Under the pieces are notes generated by a model. That model was not told where the DNA came from. It did no database searches and saw only the letters and a list, made by a program, of their open reading frames with translations. This document shows positions 34,901-42,897 of a stretch of 51,175 nt of DNA, piece by piece. Source of the stretch: CAYPNF01 sp964411985 (lineage in GTDB: Bacteria > Verrucomicrobiota > Verrucomicrobiia > Limisphaerales > J093); the NCBI GenBank assembly GCA_964411985.1, contig CAYPNF010000055.1:1-51175 (forward strand), in the 5' to 3' direction. Every line of letters starts with the position of its first letter. The first letter of the stretch is position 1. A program made the position numbers and the translations under genes.

Positions 34901-36162
34901 TCCATCTGCTGCCCCCCAAGGAATTTCACGCCGACACCTCAGAACTCGTGCAGATGCTGCAGAAGGGGCACCACCAGGTGAAACTGGACCAGGACGCCTG
35001 GGATCGACTGGTCACCTGGATCGACCTCAACGCGCCTTGCCATGGTCGCTGGGCCGATGTCACCAAGATTCCGGGGAACCAGTGCGAGCGCCGCCTTGCG
35101 CTCCGCAAGCTCTACGATGGAATCACGGAAAACTGGGAGGAGATGCCGGACTTGGAGACCGATTACGACCTTCCCACACCCATTGTGCCTGAGCCAGGAG
35201 GCGAGCCGCCTGTGGAGCAGATCCAGCTCCCCGGCTGGCCTCTGAACACCGAGCAGGCCAGGAAGAGACAGGCAGAAGACGCTCCCATTCGGCGTACAAT
35301 CGCTCTCGGGGGCGGCCTCAGCCTAAACCTGGTCCGCATTCCCGCAGGGCGGTTTGTCATGGGCGACGCCTCGGGAGAGTTGGATGAGCGTCCGCCGGGA
35401 GTCGTCACCATTGCTTCGGCTTTCTGGATGGCCGAGCAGGAGGTCTCCAATGAACAGTTCGCTCAGTTTGATCCCACCCATGAAAGCCGGTTTGAACACC
35501 GCAGTTCCTGGATCTTTGACGAGGAGTACCTGGGCTGGCGCCTTGACAAGGCACGTCAACCTGTCGTCCGCGTCTCCTGGCAGGAGGTGATGGCTTTCTG
35601 CGACTGGCTCGGGGCAAAACTTGGGGAGAAGGTGACCTTGCCGACCGAAGCACAATGGGAATACGCCTGCCGAGCCGGAACCGATACCCCCTTGAACTAC
35701 GGCGATCTCGATACCGATTTTTCGCCATTTGCCAACCTCGGAGATAGCAGTCTCCGCCGCCTTGCTGATGAAGGCTGGCGGCCCAAGTCTCCGGATCTCA
35801 TTCCGAAGGAATCGCGCTTCAACGACGGTGCGCTCGTAACGGAGGAGGTTGGCCGGTACCAGCCCAACGCGTGGGGCCTGCGCGACATGCATGGCAACGC
35901 CGCCGAGTGGACCCGGTCCAATTACCGCGCCTACCCCTTCCAGGCCGAGGATGGCCGCGACAAGGCAGGCAGTTCCGAAAAGAAAGTGGTCCGAGGTGGT
36001 TCATGGCGGGACCGACCGAAATACTGCCGATCCGCGTATCGGCAGGCCTATCCTTCGTACCAGAAGGTGTACAACGTGGGTTTCCGCATTGTGATTGAAC
36101 CGGCCGTCGGCAGCTCCACCGGGCGGCTTTCCATGAGTCCAACCTCCCCTGCTCCCCCTTGA
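31978..36162 (+). CDS. Periplasmic HzsA-like / c-type cytochrome / SUMF1 fusion protein
   Basis: From the ATG at 31978 (alternatives 31999 and 32002; no clear SD) this 1394-residue protein has a signal peptide (about 9-27). An NPCBM-like jelly-roll (about 45-205) contains KYEHGLNVQADS. A long region (about 380-840) matches the hydrazine-synthase-alpha-like family found in non-anammox bacteria: RQLTFEQDHDYTPSVLNNGR, MEYYGANSYWPN, IVTGHHEGRVGEL, LHPWPLSDKYFL and GIYLVDVFDNM. Two haem motifs follow, CVGCH at 850 and CVGCH at 901. A SUMF1/formylglycine-generating-enzyme-like domain (about 1111-1385) has LPTEAQWEYACRAG and GNAAEWTRS. The first of the two copper-binding cysteines of true FGE is absent (GGSWRDRPKYC). 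A redox or substrate-binding role is inferred; hydrazine synthesis is not implied. Confidence 0.8.
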   Translation: MRESGNAMMSPIQRILALAFLAPSLLGATPPDPYVKRSTWQETILASVEAVEAANLPDGFPSFESETLRGGEPGKQIRVALHDAKEMYLFATGCPDQKWGIADWANATLTTKDGVTTSLTALKRFRVLKGRHEIDLTLRSGLYQKMSLGGHKYEHGLNVQADSVIVVPLDGQYESFEAVIGIDDWAKTNGTVRFSVVGPKAAAIKRLWERLEEDFPGPLNRRQMVWEREDRVFEMDKWTGNWPQLAQRYADACSRVPSLQAAARLLVPSTDSGQKLEQVRELYYLSRQLNESLAAAQAFDFEGLEQALTDLQTSFPKRYPTHFLSRFHELQKALKKVQPEAQSGNVDSLKKLAGLIDALTEFKQTALLANPLLDFKNLVIMKRQPIGNARRSDWEGYGYGEYLGVPRQSSWNYGTMPVVDKWTNEIALVSPVAPTGKVSTIYKPASPFLVADIDLHWDAERMLFSMPDTNRNWQIHEIRADGSQPRQLTPSVHLDVHNYDPTYLPSGEIIFLSTAPLQGVPCNAGVIVGMMYKMGENGERIRQLTFEQDHDYTPSVLNNGRVLYLRWDYTDTPHVWNRLLMSMNPDGTGQMEYYGANSYWPNAIFFARAIPNEPSKIVGIVTGHHEGRVGELFILDPAKGRHEIQGVVQRIPKKGPPVEARIEDKLTEHSWPKFLHPWPLSDKYFLVACKPEPSSLWGIYLVDVFDNMVLIKEEEGFALLEPIPLRKREAPPVLQDRVQPASKDALVYMEDVYSGPGLRGIPRGTVKKLRLFTYHFGYQKLAGIDHRVGADGPWEAKRVLGTVPVEADGSALFSVPAKMPLSFQPLDAEGKAVALMRSWMTAMPGESVACVGCHDRQSSAPPPANRRMALARSPSTITPWPGPPRGFSFAHDVQPVLDKYCVGCHDGKPVQGGKTIPDLRRDQGAYIVYRGGELDGKRIEGQSKQELLGKYGAVFDPSYVVLRQFIRVGGLESDLHLLPPKEFHADTSELVQMLQKGHHQVKLDQDAWDRLVTWIDLNAPCHGRWADVTKIPGNQCERRLALRKLYDGITENWEEMPDLETDYDLPTPIVPEPGGEPPVEQIQLPGWPLNTEQARKRQAEDAPIRRTIALGGGLSLNLVRIPAGRFVMGDASGELDERPPGVVTIASAFWMAEQEVSNEQFAQFDPTHESRFEHRSSWIFDEEYLGWRLDKARQPVVRVSWQEVMAFCDWLGAKLGEKVTLPTEAQWEYACRAGTDTPLNYGDLDTDFSPFANLGDSSLRRLADEGWRPKSPDLIPKESRFNDGALVTEEVGRYQPNAWGLRDMHGNAAEWTRSNYRAYPFQAEDGRDKAGSSEKKVVRGGSWRDRPKYCRSAYRQAYPSYQKVYNVGFRIVIEPAVGSSTGRLSMSPTSPAPP

Positions 36163-36194
36163 TCTGTTTTCAGGGGACCGGGTCTGCCTTTTCC

Positions 36195-38059
36195 TCACAG
36201 CGAAAGCACGTATTCACAGAGATCCTGGATCTCCTGCGGCGATAAGTGCGACGTGTTCCCGTGCTCATCTTGTGCGTTGTGTACGGTAAAAACCTGCTGG
36301 AGAGTCGCTGCAGAGCCATCGTGCAAATAGGGACCGGTCCGCCACGTTTCGATAAGGGTCGGCGTATCAAAGCGGTCCACGGTTCTGTCCAGCGCCCCTC
36401 GCGTCCCTACATCGTAGCTCTGCAGATCGGTGAAGAGACCCACCGGATGGCAGGAGGCACATCCGGCGGTGTGGAAGATCCGCTCTCCCCTCTGTGCCGC
36501 GGCCGAAAGCTGGCCATCGACCAACCGAGGGCTGGGAACTCCCTGCAGGCTCCTCAGATACTCAAAGATCGCCGAGGAGGTTTCCTCGGGTTGAACGGTG
36601 AATAGCACATGCCTGATCCCGGCCCGGACCGCTGATTTCGCGTTCTCTCGCACTCCAAGACTCATCGAGGGCGGGGTGCGGTGAGAGAGAAAAAGACTCT
36701 TCGTATTCTTGGGATTGCCGATGCCGTCATTGGTCAAATCCCAGTTGAGCGCGTCCACTCTCCCTTCCCCTGGATGACAACTTGAACAGCTTTGCCACCC
36801 CTGAAAGCAAATGCTCGCATCGTGGAACAGGAAATTGCCCTTGCGCAGCACATCCCATTCGGAGGAAGGACCTAGGGGAACGGACACCACCTCCGCAGCC
36901 TGCGAGGAGGGGTCGACGATGCTGAGGGTGTCGGAAAAGTAGTTTGCCGTGATGACATGCGCACCCTGAACCACCAGAACCCGAGGTCCCCGATCCCCTG
37001 CGGGCAGTCGGATTCGCTGACGAATCCCGTTCAGAATGGCCAGGTCGTTAACCGGATCCAGCGCCACAGNNNNNNNNNNCCGGAATTCCTTTCCCGGGCA
37101 AACTTGCCTTCCTCAATCCTACGCAGGAGAGCGGGAAATTCGATCACGCTCAACTCATGTGTGCCAGCGTGAGCTACGATCAACTTCTTACCATCCTCCG
37201 ACCACCCGACTCCCCAAGGGTTTGCCGCACCACTTTCCACACCGTCCAGCAACACCGTGCTCACGACTTCCAGCCGGTCCAGATCGAGAAGACTCTTGGC
37301 ATTGGTGTTCATCCAGCCGCGCTCGAGTTGAGTAGCGGGCAGGTTGAAACGAGCGACGATATGAGTCACGGCGCCATATCTACCGTCAGGAGAAACAGCG
37401 ATACCATTCACTTCCGTGCTACCGGTGGGCAACGCGAGTTCCTTCAAGACTCTCCGCTTCTCCAAATCAATCACGCTCACCGATGCAGCCACCCTGTCGG
37501 CATCAGCCCTTCCGTTGGGCAAAAGGTTTGCCACCAGGAGAAACCGCCCATCACGAGTCAAGGCTGATGCCACAGGTTCACGCTGTACCTGAATGCGCCC
37601 GGTTTCCTTTCTCCTCTCCAGATCAAGAATTCGAACGGAATTATCAAATCGGCAGCAAACATAGAGTTGCTTTCCGTCCTGGCTCAGAGCCGGTGCGGTC
37701 GCAGTGTGCCCCGTAGGGATGCTGAACAGTTCGCGGCCTGAGCTCGTATCCACAGCCATAACCCTGCTTTGTGGTGCCGCGCACGTCACATAGAGACGTG
37801 AACCATCCGCTGACAGGGCCAACCCGGAAGGAGCGTCGGCCACCAAGAGAGAAGCGCGAACTTCTCGGCGCTCGAGGTCGACCACTTGGACACCCTTACC
37901 TCGTTCCGCAGCGACATAGAGGGACTTCCCGTCCGGTGAGATTGCCAAGGCCGCCGGGGCAAGCCAGGAGGTGTCGAGAGGATTTCCCCACTCCGCCGGA
38001 TGTCCAATAGGGCTGCCGCACTGTGTAGCGAATAGTAAGGCGAGGAGCACTCGTTTCAT
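36195..38059 (-). CDS. YVTN-propeller / di-haem cytochrome c peroxidase-like protein, broken by an assembly gap
   Basis: The gene runs through ten N at 37070-37079, and its two halves are in different frames. The N-terminal half (ATG 38059; signal peptide about 1-22) is a YVTN-type beta-propeller with repeats such as AISPDGKSLYVAAERG, ALSADGSRLYVTC and ALSQDGKQLYVCC. Past the gap the frame beginning VALDPVNDLAILNG continues the propeller. The MauG/cytochrome c peroxidase-like part follows with haem motifs CSSCH and CASCH, and it ends DLCEYVLSL. The two halves join in frame only if the true gap length is 2 modulo 3, which the N run (10) does not satisfy; the gap size is therefore probably arbitrary. 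A periplasmic redox protein is likely. This family often follows cytochrome/SUMF1-type neighbours. Confidence 0.75.
37070..37079. other. Assembly gap (ten N)
   Basis: Ten undetermined bases lie inside the YVTN/peroxidase-like gene. The frame change across them implies that the true missing length is 2 modulo 3 if the gene is intact. Confidence 0.95.
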
Positions 38060-38163
38060 GACGTGGCAAGAATCATCCCCGAAAACGGCTCGGCGTGCAA
38101 CGGCTTCATTTGTCCTAGCCCGCTTCAACGGACACTCATTAGGCATATCGGCTCGGTCCCGCC

Positions 38164-40614
38164 TCACTCGCTCCTCAGGGCCATCAACGGCTGGACGCGC
38201 AGCGCGCGGCGCGCCGGCAGGTACGAGGCGAGCAGCGACACCGCTGCCAGAGCGGTCAAGACGATGGTGAACACTGGGAGGTTCATCGGGTGAAGGCCGT
38301 ACAGCAACCGAGAAAGGGTCAAAGCGAGCACCAAGGCGAGCACCAACCCGACTCCAAGTCCGATGACCGTCAGGCGCCAGCCATCCTTTACCACCAGGCG
38401 CATCACATCCGCTGACTGCGCACCCAGTGCCATGCGAATACCGATCTCGCGGGTACGCTGGGTCACTCCGTACGCGACAATGCCATAGAGCCCCATCATG
38501 GCTAGGCCTAGCCCCAGGAGACCTTGGACTCCGGCCAGGGTCGCCGCCATGCGCAGTGGCATCAGAGCCAGCGCGCTTTGGCGGAGGTGCTCATCCATAG
38601 TCCGTACATTGTAGATGGGGAGATTGGGATCGAGTTCCGACAAGATCTGGCGAACCGAAGGAACGAAGCTCAATGGGTCGCCTTCCGCGCGAAGGTGGAG
38701 TGTGGCCGCAGCGGAATAGTGCTGGGAGATCGGCATATAGACGAAGGGCCGTTGATCCTCGCCCAGCATGAGATACTTCCCATCACGGACCACGCCGATG
38801 ACCTCATGCAGATCGTCCCCACGACCCAATCGCATGCGTTTCCCGATAGGATCTTCCTGGTCCCAAAGGCGCCTAGCCAGGGTCTGGTTGATGATGACCA
38901 CCCGCCCATCCTGGGTGCTGAAGTCTCGCCCTTTCACGAGCGTGACCCCCATCGTTCGCAGATAGTTCGTGCTCACCTGGCACGCGCCGGCCGAGTGGTA
39001 GCCCTCCTTCGAGCCCGGGACCGGGCTCGCCTTGCCTTCGGCTGCGACGTCGCTGAGCTGCATCCCGTAGTCAAAAGGCACATGACTCGCCATCGCAACA
39101 CTCTTCACCCCAGGTAACGCGCCGAGGCGGTCCAGTAACTGCTGGTAAAACCGTTGGCCCTTCTCCTCGTTGTAACGTTGCAGACCGAGGTCCATCGAAG
39201 CCATGAGCAAATGATCGGATCGGAAGCCGAGGTCCTGCCGCGCGAGTTGGCGGAGGCTTTCGAGGAAAAGCCCCCCGCAGACCAGCAGGGTGACACAGAA
39301 CGCAGTCTGGCAGATCACCAGGGTACTTCGAAATGCATGCCGGGGAGAGCCTCCCCGCTCGCCCCCTCCCTCCTTGAGCACACTCTGCACACTCAATCGC
39401 GTGGCCCGCAGTGCAGGGACCAAGCCTGTCACGACCCCAGCAACGACCGAGAGGACAAGGGTCGCCACAAAGACGCGCCAACTCCATGAAGACTCCGTCC
39501 GCACTGGCATGTCACCCACCGGTGCGAAACCGCTAAGCAGCGGGCCTAACACGGTGGCTAAAAGGCTGCCAACCAGACCCGCCAGCAAGGCCAACACCAC
39601 ACTCTCCACCAGGAGTTGCCGGATCAATTGCCCACGCGACGCGCCGATGGCGGTGCGGATTCCCATTTCTTTTTGGCGAGCGAGTGCCTGTGAGAACATG
39701 AGGTTGGCCACATTGGCACACGCAATCAGCAGGATCAGCATCACCAGGCTCAGAAAGACCACCGCCGCCAGCGGCATGAACTGGGAAAAACTTGGCTCCG
39801 GTCGACTGCGCATCTCAGGGACCACCACCACTTGGGAGGGACCATGTTCACGAGGATATTCCGTTGCGAGTTGGCGGACAGCCACTTCCGCCTGAGCCTG
39901 AGCTTCGGCTAACTTCACCCCAGGTCGCAACCGGGCCATCACTTTGAAGGCGGGTGCACTGCGGTTCTCAAGCAGCTGCTTTCCTCCTTCCGACACCCAC
40001 GGCATCATCGTAGCCGGAACCCACGCGCTCGAGGCGATGGACCACTGCGCGCCGCTGAACGTCGCCGGCATCACTCCGACGACCGTCACGGATTGTCCAT
40101 TCAGGGTAATCGTCCGCCCAACGATGGAGGGATCGCTTCCAAACTTCCGCTGCCAGTACTGATGCGCCAACACGACCACGGGGTCCGTCCCTAGCTTCTC
40201 CCCCTCCCCTACCCCTGGCGCTCGGCCTAAAGCCGCCGACACCCCGAGCATGGTGAAGTAGTTGCCGCTAACATACTCAATCCAAGTCCGTTCGGGCGTC
40301 TGCCCCGCCAAGGCAAGGTTCGCAGGAGACACCATCAAGGCAAGGGCATCCTCGAAGGATGGCACACGCGTACGCAAATCCTGAAAATCCAGCCACCCGA
40401 AGCCATGCGGAAACTCGATCACATCGGTCTTCTGCATGACAATTGCCAACCGCCTTGCGTCCTTAACGGGTAGCGGTTCGAAGAAGAAGACGTTGATCAT
40501 CCCCAGGATCGTGGAATTGGCGCTAAGGCCCAGAGCAAGTGTCAGCACCGCCACGAGGGCGAAACCCGGGTGGTTACGCAATTGGCGCAACGCGAAGCGA
40601 AAGTCAGCAATCAT
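38164..40614 (-). CDS. MacB/ADOP-type ABC transporter permease
   Basis: This 816-residue inner-membrane protein begins at the ATG at 40614 (MIADFRFALRQLRNHPGF), the conserved opening of acidobacterial duplicated orphan permeases. An upstream in-frame extension has no such match. It holds two FtsX-like halves. Each has a leading membrane region, a large periplasmic MacB core domain (about 50-245 and 445-660) and a three-helix FtsX block. The blocks contain RQKEMGIRTAIGASRGQLIRQLL (about 340) and RTREIGIRMALGAQSADVMRLV (about 725). It ends LRVQPLMALRSE. No ATPase gene is adjacent, which is typical of this orphan type. The function is unknown but probably concerns export or mechanotransmission. 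It lies downstream of a 387-base gene-free region. Confidence 0.85.
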   Translation of the reverse strand: MIADFRFALRQLRNHPGFALVAVLTLALGLSANSTILGMINVFFFEPLPVKDARRLAIVMQKTDVIEFPHGFGWLDFQDLRTRVPSFEDALALMVSPANLALAGQTPERTWIEYVSGNYFTMLGVSAALGRAPGVGEGEKLGTDPVVVLAHQYWQRKFGSDPSIVGRTITLNGQSVTVVGVMPATFSGAQWSIASSAWVPATMMPWVSEGGKQLLENRSAPAFKVMARLRPGVKLAEAQAQAEVAVRQLATEYPREHGPSQVVVVPEMRSRPEPSFSQFMPLAAVVFLSLVMLILLIACANVANLMFSQALARQKEMGIRTAIGASRGQLIRQLLVESVVLALLAGLVGSLLATVLGPLLSGFAPVGDMPVRTESSWSWRVFVATLVLSVVAGVVTGLVPALRATRLSVQSVLKEGGGERGGSPRHAFRSTLVICQTAFCVTLLVCGGLFLESLRQLARQDLGFRSDHLLMASMDLGLQRYNEEKGQRFYQQLLDRLGALPGVKSVAMASHVPFDYGMQLSDVAAEGKASPVPGSKEGYHSAGACQVSTNYLRTMGVTLVKGRDFSTQDGRVVIINQTLARRLWDQEDPIGKRMRLGRGDDLHEVIGVVRDGKYLMLGEDQRPFVYMPISQHYSAAATLHLRAEGDPLSFVPSVRQILSELDPNLPIYNVRTMDEHLRQSALALMPLRMAATLAGVQGLLGLGLAMMGLYGIVAYGVTQRTREIGIRMALGAQSADVMRLVVKDGWRLTVIGLGVGLVLALVLALTLSRLLYGLHPMNLPVFTIVLTALAAVSLLASYLPARRALRVQPLMALRSE

Positions 40615-41001
40615 ACTTTTGGCTAGAAACCCAGGATCCGAACTCAATCCACATGAGGCACGAAGCCCGGGCACCCATCCACAACGCATCACGCGTGCCA
40701 AGATTTCACCATTCTTAAGTGCTTTGGCCCGAAGCTACTGGAACTGGTCTTTTGCCGCCCACCCGCATCCGTGATCCCGGGGACGAGAATTTGCCGTCCC
40801 GAAATCGGGAAGGTTCGAAGAGGATCTCCCATCAGAATGCGATTTCTGCAGAACGCGGCTACTAGAGCACTCCGTAGACCGCCTTTGGAAAAAGGCGCTG
40901 ACTCATGCATCAATTAACGGTAGAGTCGGTGCGCTCTGCCGAGCACCACTACCAGGAGGGAACAACGGAGCAACTAGGACACCGCTGCCATGCCGAAAGA
41001 G
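40615..41001. other. 387-base gene-free region upstream of the ADOP permease
   Basis: It separates the permease start from the stop of the PQQ-propeller gene on the same strand. Short frames here have no SD or motif. An inverted repeat TCCCGA/TCGGGA with an AA loop occurs at 40797-40810. No PadR-type regulator, often linked to such permeases, is present. It presumably holds the permease promoter. Confidence 0.4.
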
Positions 41002-42381
41002 TTACTTTGTGGAGCTGGTCGAGGCACGGATGTCGTAGCAATAAAGAGTGTCGTGATAGCGAAGGTAGAGCCGTCCATCGTGGACCACGGGATGCGTCCA
41101 GGCATCGTTCTTACGTTCTGGAACCAAGCGAAATCTCCCCTCAAACTCGAACGCGGAGTCGGAAGCGCGAAGCAGCGCTACCTCGCCTTCCTCGCTGAGC
41201 ACATAGAGCCGGTTGTCGGCGTAGAGTGCCGCACCCTTTGCCATCGCACTGGTTTGAAAACGCACCTTCCCGGTGTTTGCGTCAAGGCAGGCCCAGCCTT
41301 TTCCGGCGGCATACCAGGAGCCGTAAAGCGCATTTCCCACACGGACGACGCCCCCTTGGCAGGTGTCCAACTTGGTCTGCCAGACTCTCTCAATGTCCAC
41401 GCCCGTTGGCGAGGTTCGGAGACGATAGAGACCTGCTTCATCGGTGTTGGGTGCCGTAACAAACACCGCATCGCCTACCAGCACTGGCGTCATCGCCACC
41501 ACCAAGTACCGTGTCGGCAACGGGCGTGTCCATAGCAGCTGCCCAGAATCCCCATCCACCCCGAAAACATGCCGCTGGGAACAGCCAACGATGTGCCGGC
41601 GCCCGTCGAGCTTGAAAAGGATGGGCGATGCGTAGCTGGGTGGGTCCACCGCACCCACTGGTTCGTCGACGCGCTGCATCGACGGTGACGGAGAAGGCCC
41701 CAGTTGGAGAGGGGGCGTGGTCCAGAGGGTATCGCCGGTCTTAAGATCGAGCGCCGCCATCAGGGCCTTTTTCCCACCCACCGTCACGATCACACGCGGG
41801 CCATCGACGAGGAGACACTCACTCGTGGCCCAAGTGATCTCCTGACTTCCAAAACGCTCCCGGAGATCGACGGCCCACCTTTCAAGACCCGAGGTGGCAT
41901 CCAAGCACGCCACTCGTCCATGCGCGTTGAAGTGCAAGATTCTCCCGTCGGCAAAGGTGCAACTGGCCCGTGCCCCCGGGTAGGGCGTCTTCCAGGCTGC
42001 ACCGTTGGTCGCGGTCCAGAGTGGCCGCCCTGCGAGGTCGAGAGCAAACACCAGCAGATTCGTACCCACATCCCCTGCCAGATAGATGCGCCCCCCTGTG
42101 ACAATGGGAGCCGAATAGCCCTGGCCCAATCCAGAAGCCGTCCAGAGAAGCCGGGGGCCTTGCTCGGGCCATGACTGGAGCAAACCTGTCTCCGTGCAAA
42201 CCCCATCGCGACGTGGACCCCGCCACTGCGGCCACCCAGGTTCCGGGGACGCCACCAACTCGGCCTTGCCGACCGGAGGCTCCACGGGGGCAGGGGTGGC
42301 ACATAGAGACGCGAGGGAAGCTACTATAGCCAGGGCAAAAGCTCGGCTTGTAAGGACTGCGATTCTTTTAATCACCCTCAT
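41002..42381 (-). CDS. Secreted PQQ-like beta-propeller protein
   Basis: This 459-residue protein has a signal peptide (about 1-28). After the opening PGWPQWRGPRRDGVCTETGL come repeated blades of the PQQ/BamB type with W-docking patterns: PRLLWTASGLGQGYSAPIV, GRPLWTATNG, GLERWAVDLRE, GDTLWTTPPL and GQLLWTRPL. The QWRGPxRDG segment is a common hallmark of verrucomicrobial and planctomycetal PQQ-like proteins that sit in glycan-degradation regions. There is no evidence of the dehydrogenase calcium and PQQ ligands, so it may be a scaffold or binding protein. It is separated by 387 bases from the downstream permease, so co-transcription is possible but unproven. No strong SD precedes its ATG. Confidence 0.8.
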   Translation of the reverse strand: MRVIKRIAVLTSRAFALAIVASLASLCATPAPVEPPVGKAELVASPEPGWPQWRGPRRDGVCTETGLLQSWPEQGPRLLWTASGLGQGYSAPIVTGGRIYLAGDVGTNLLVFALDLAGRPLWTATNGAAWKTPYPGARASCTFADGRILHFNAHGRVACLDATSGLERWAVDLRERFGSQEITWATSECLLVDGPRVIVTVGGKKALMAALDLKTGDTLWTTPPLQLGPSPSPSMQRVDEPVGAVDPPSYASPILFKLDGRRHIVGCSQRHVFGVDGDSGQLLWTRPLPTRYLVVAMTPVLVGDAVFVTAPNTDEAGLYRLRTSPTGVDIERVWQTKLDTCQGGVVRVGNALYGSWYAAGKGWACLDANTGKVRFQTSAMAKGAALYADNRLYVLSEEGEVALLRASDSAFEFEGRFRLVPERKNDAWTHPVVHDGRLYLRYHDTLYCYDIRASTSSTK

Positions 42382-42473
42382 ATACTTGCACTAACCCGCA
42401 GCGAGTCAACCCCGTGCGGTTTCCTCCAAAAATGGCCGTCGGGGAGAACGACGGCGGAGTGAGGACGCCCAGG

Positions 42474-42800
42474 CCCTACGGACTGGTGGCATACAACACC
42501 GAGCGCCGCACGAGCGAGATTGGCATCCGAATGGCCTTGGGCGCCTCTCGTGGCCGGATTCTGACACCTATTCTGAGGAAAGCCCTGCTTCTTGCGGGCT
42601 GTGGCCTGGCAGCGGGCTTACCTCTGACCCTCGCGCTCGGCTGGCTCGTGCGAAGCCAGCTCTTCGGGATTCCTCCCCATGATCTGCCAACCCTGGTCGG
42701 TTCGGCTGTGATCTTTCTGGGGGGAACCCTGGCCTCAGCCTGGATCCCGGCGCAGCGTGCTTCCGGTCTGAGCCCTACCGTAGCGCTACGCGCTGAGTAG
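42474..42800 (+). pseudogene. Remnant of an ADOP/MacB-type permease (C-terminal FtsX block only)
   Basis: This 108-codon stretch starts in mid-domain at YGLVAYNTERRTSEIGIRMALGAS and runs to LSPTVALRAE and a stop. It aligns over its full length with the last FtsX block of the permease at 38164-40614 (YGIVAYGVTQRTREIG to LMALRSE), clearly related but not recent. The open frame can be extended 20 codons upstream, but those residues look random and lack an SD or a start of the family. The rest of the permease (about 700 residues) is missing. It lies on the opposite side of the PQQ-propeller gene and on the opposite strand to the intact permease. It is probably a decayed paralogue. Confidence 0.7.
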
Positions 42801-42897
42801 CGCCGCCTGCTGACCACGCCCAGGGGTCGACCTCGGCAGGAAGGCACAGGCCGCTGCGCGCGATCGTCGCGGCCAAGTGAGCACCCCTAGGCCCAGA

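Noticed and set aside
36195..38059. Two separate genes or a true frameshift in the YVTN/peroxidase-like protein
   Set aside because: The break coincides with ten N, and both halves match one family layout, so it is an assembly gap.
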